Origin: Pseudomonas sessilinigenes
Lineage (GTDB): Bacteria; Pseudomonadota; Gammaproteobacteria; Pseudomonadales; Pseudomonadaceae
Reading direction: 5' to 3'
DNA length: 64,000 bases
NCBI RefSeq assembly: GCF_003850565.1
Contig: NZ_CP027706.1
Coordinates: forward strand, 3,224,001-3,288,000
Within the stretch, counting starts at the first letter, position 1, and every line of letters starts with the position of its first letter. The notes below the pieces were generated by a model that did no database searches, had not been told where the DNA came from, and saw only the letters and a program-made list of their open reading frames with translations. Made by a program: the position numbers and the translations under genes. Positions 63,904-64,000 of this stretch are shown in pieces.

Positions 63904-64000
63904 TCAGGCTTGCGCGCCCTTGGCATAGGCGCTGATGACTTCCTCCCGCGCAGCCAGGCGCTGCAGGTAGGCGGTGATATTGGGCAGGTCGTCGATATCC
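63904..64000 (-). CDS. Glutathione S-transferase-like protein, C-terminal end (5' part outside window)
   Basis: Only the last 31 codons are in the window. They read DIDDLPNITAYLQRLAARE, then EVISAYAKGAQA and stop. The pattern D-L-P-N-I-x-x-Y-L-x-R-L-x-A-R-x-x-V is the typical final helix of GST C-terminal domains. The gene is read leftward and continues beyond the right edge. Confidence 0.7.
   Translation of the reverse strand, partial: DIDDLPNITAYLQRLAAREEVISAYAKGAQA

Overview
The window reads as chromosome of a fluorescent-group Pseudomonas. It is GC-rich with dense, Pseudomonas-style gene order, and holds families typical of that genus: RlhA, a PL7 alginate lyase, MexEF-like and HAE1 RND pumps, DUF1652 and DUF7693 small proteins, an AraC_N regulator and a PrpR_N enhancer-binding protein. 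I see no rRNA, tRNA, CRISPR array, transposase or phage gene. All identifications come from reading translations and DNA motifs; no database search was run.

Layout. 1-3.5 kb: MFS tail, a catalytically degenerate LysM/LytM lipoprotein, and the rRNA hydroxylase rlhA. 3.6-7.7 kb: a small catabolic group (RidA, LysR, M20 amidohydrolase, MHS-type symporter). 7.7-13 kb: a candidate small RNA under an 18-bp palindromic operator, two TetR regulators, and small hypothetical or lipoprotein genes. 13.2-20.1 kb: an amine-oxidation island with a DAO-type flavoprotein, an AraC regulator and a tryptophan-tryptophylquinone (TTQ) amine dehydrogenase operon (large subunit, MauE, MauD, light subunit, two cytochromes c) without mauG. 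20.5-25.9 kb: a two-gene RND pump without an outer-membrane gene, convergent with an AraC_N regulator that shares a promoter motif with it. 26.1-30.6 kb: a four-gene MFS/MoaF/LLM/aldo-keto reductase operon with a divergent LysR. 30.6-34 kb: an amino-acid permease, a PhyH dioxygenase and a PL7 alginate lyase. 34-39.6 kb: a sigma-54 module with an acyl-CoA synthetase and an aldehyde dehydrogenase either side of their likely activator, each with a good -24/-12 promoter.

41-52.6 kb is an envelope and efflux island. A complete tripartite RND pump lies between two separate PqiA half-proteins and a six-MCE-domain PqiB, bracketed by two paralogous TetR regulators. A third paralogue lies at 8 kb. All three loci carry versions of the same 18-bp operator, each overlapping a -35 box. 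This looks like one dispersed regulatory network.

52.8-55 kb: thiolase and a divergent GlxA-type AraC regulator. 55-61.6 kb, after an AT-richer leader, holds the most striking locus. A single-module iterative type I PKS (KS-AT-DH/TH-KR-ACP, 1,754 aa) has the layout of 6-methylsalicylic acid synthases and is followed by a carboxyl-methyltransferase-like SAM enzyme. The pair looks like a compact aromatic-polyketide pathway, and its leader contains a GGA-loop hairpin typical of RsmA/CsrA targets. The window ends with an ArsR regulator and its AT-rich tandem palindromes, a MAPEG membrane protein, an MBL-fold hydrolase and the 3' end of a GST-like gene.
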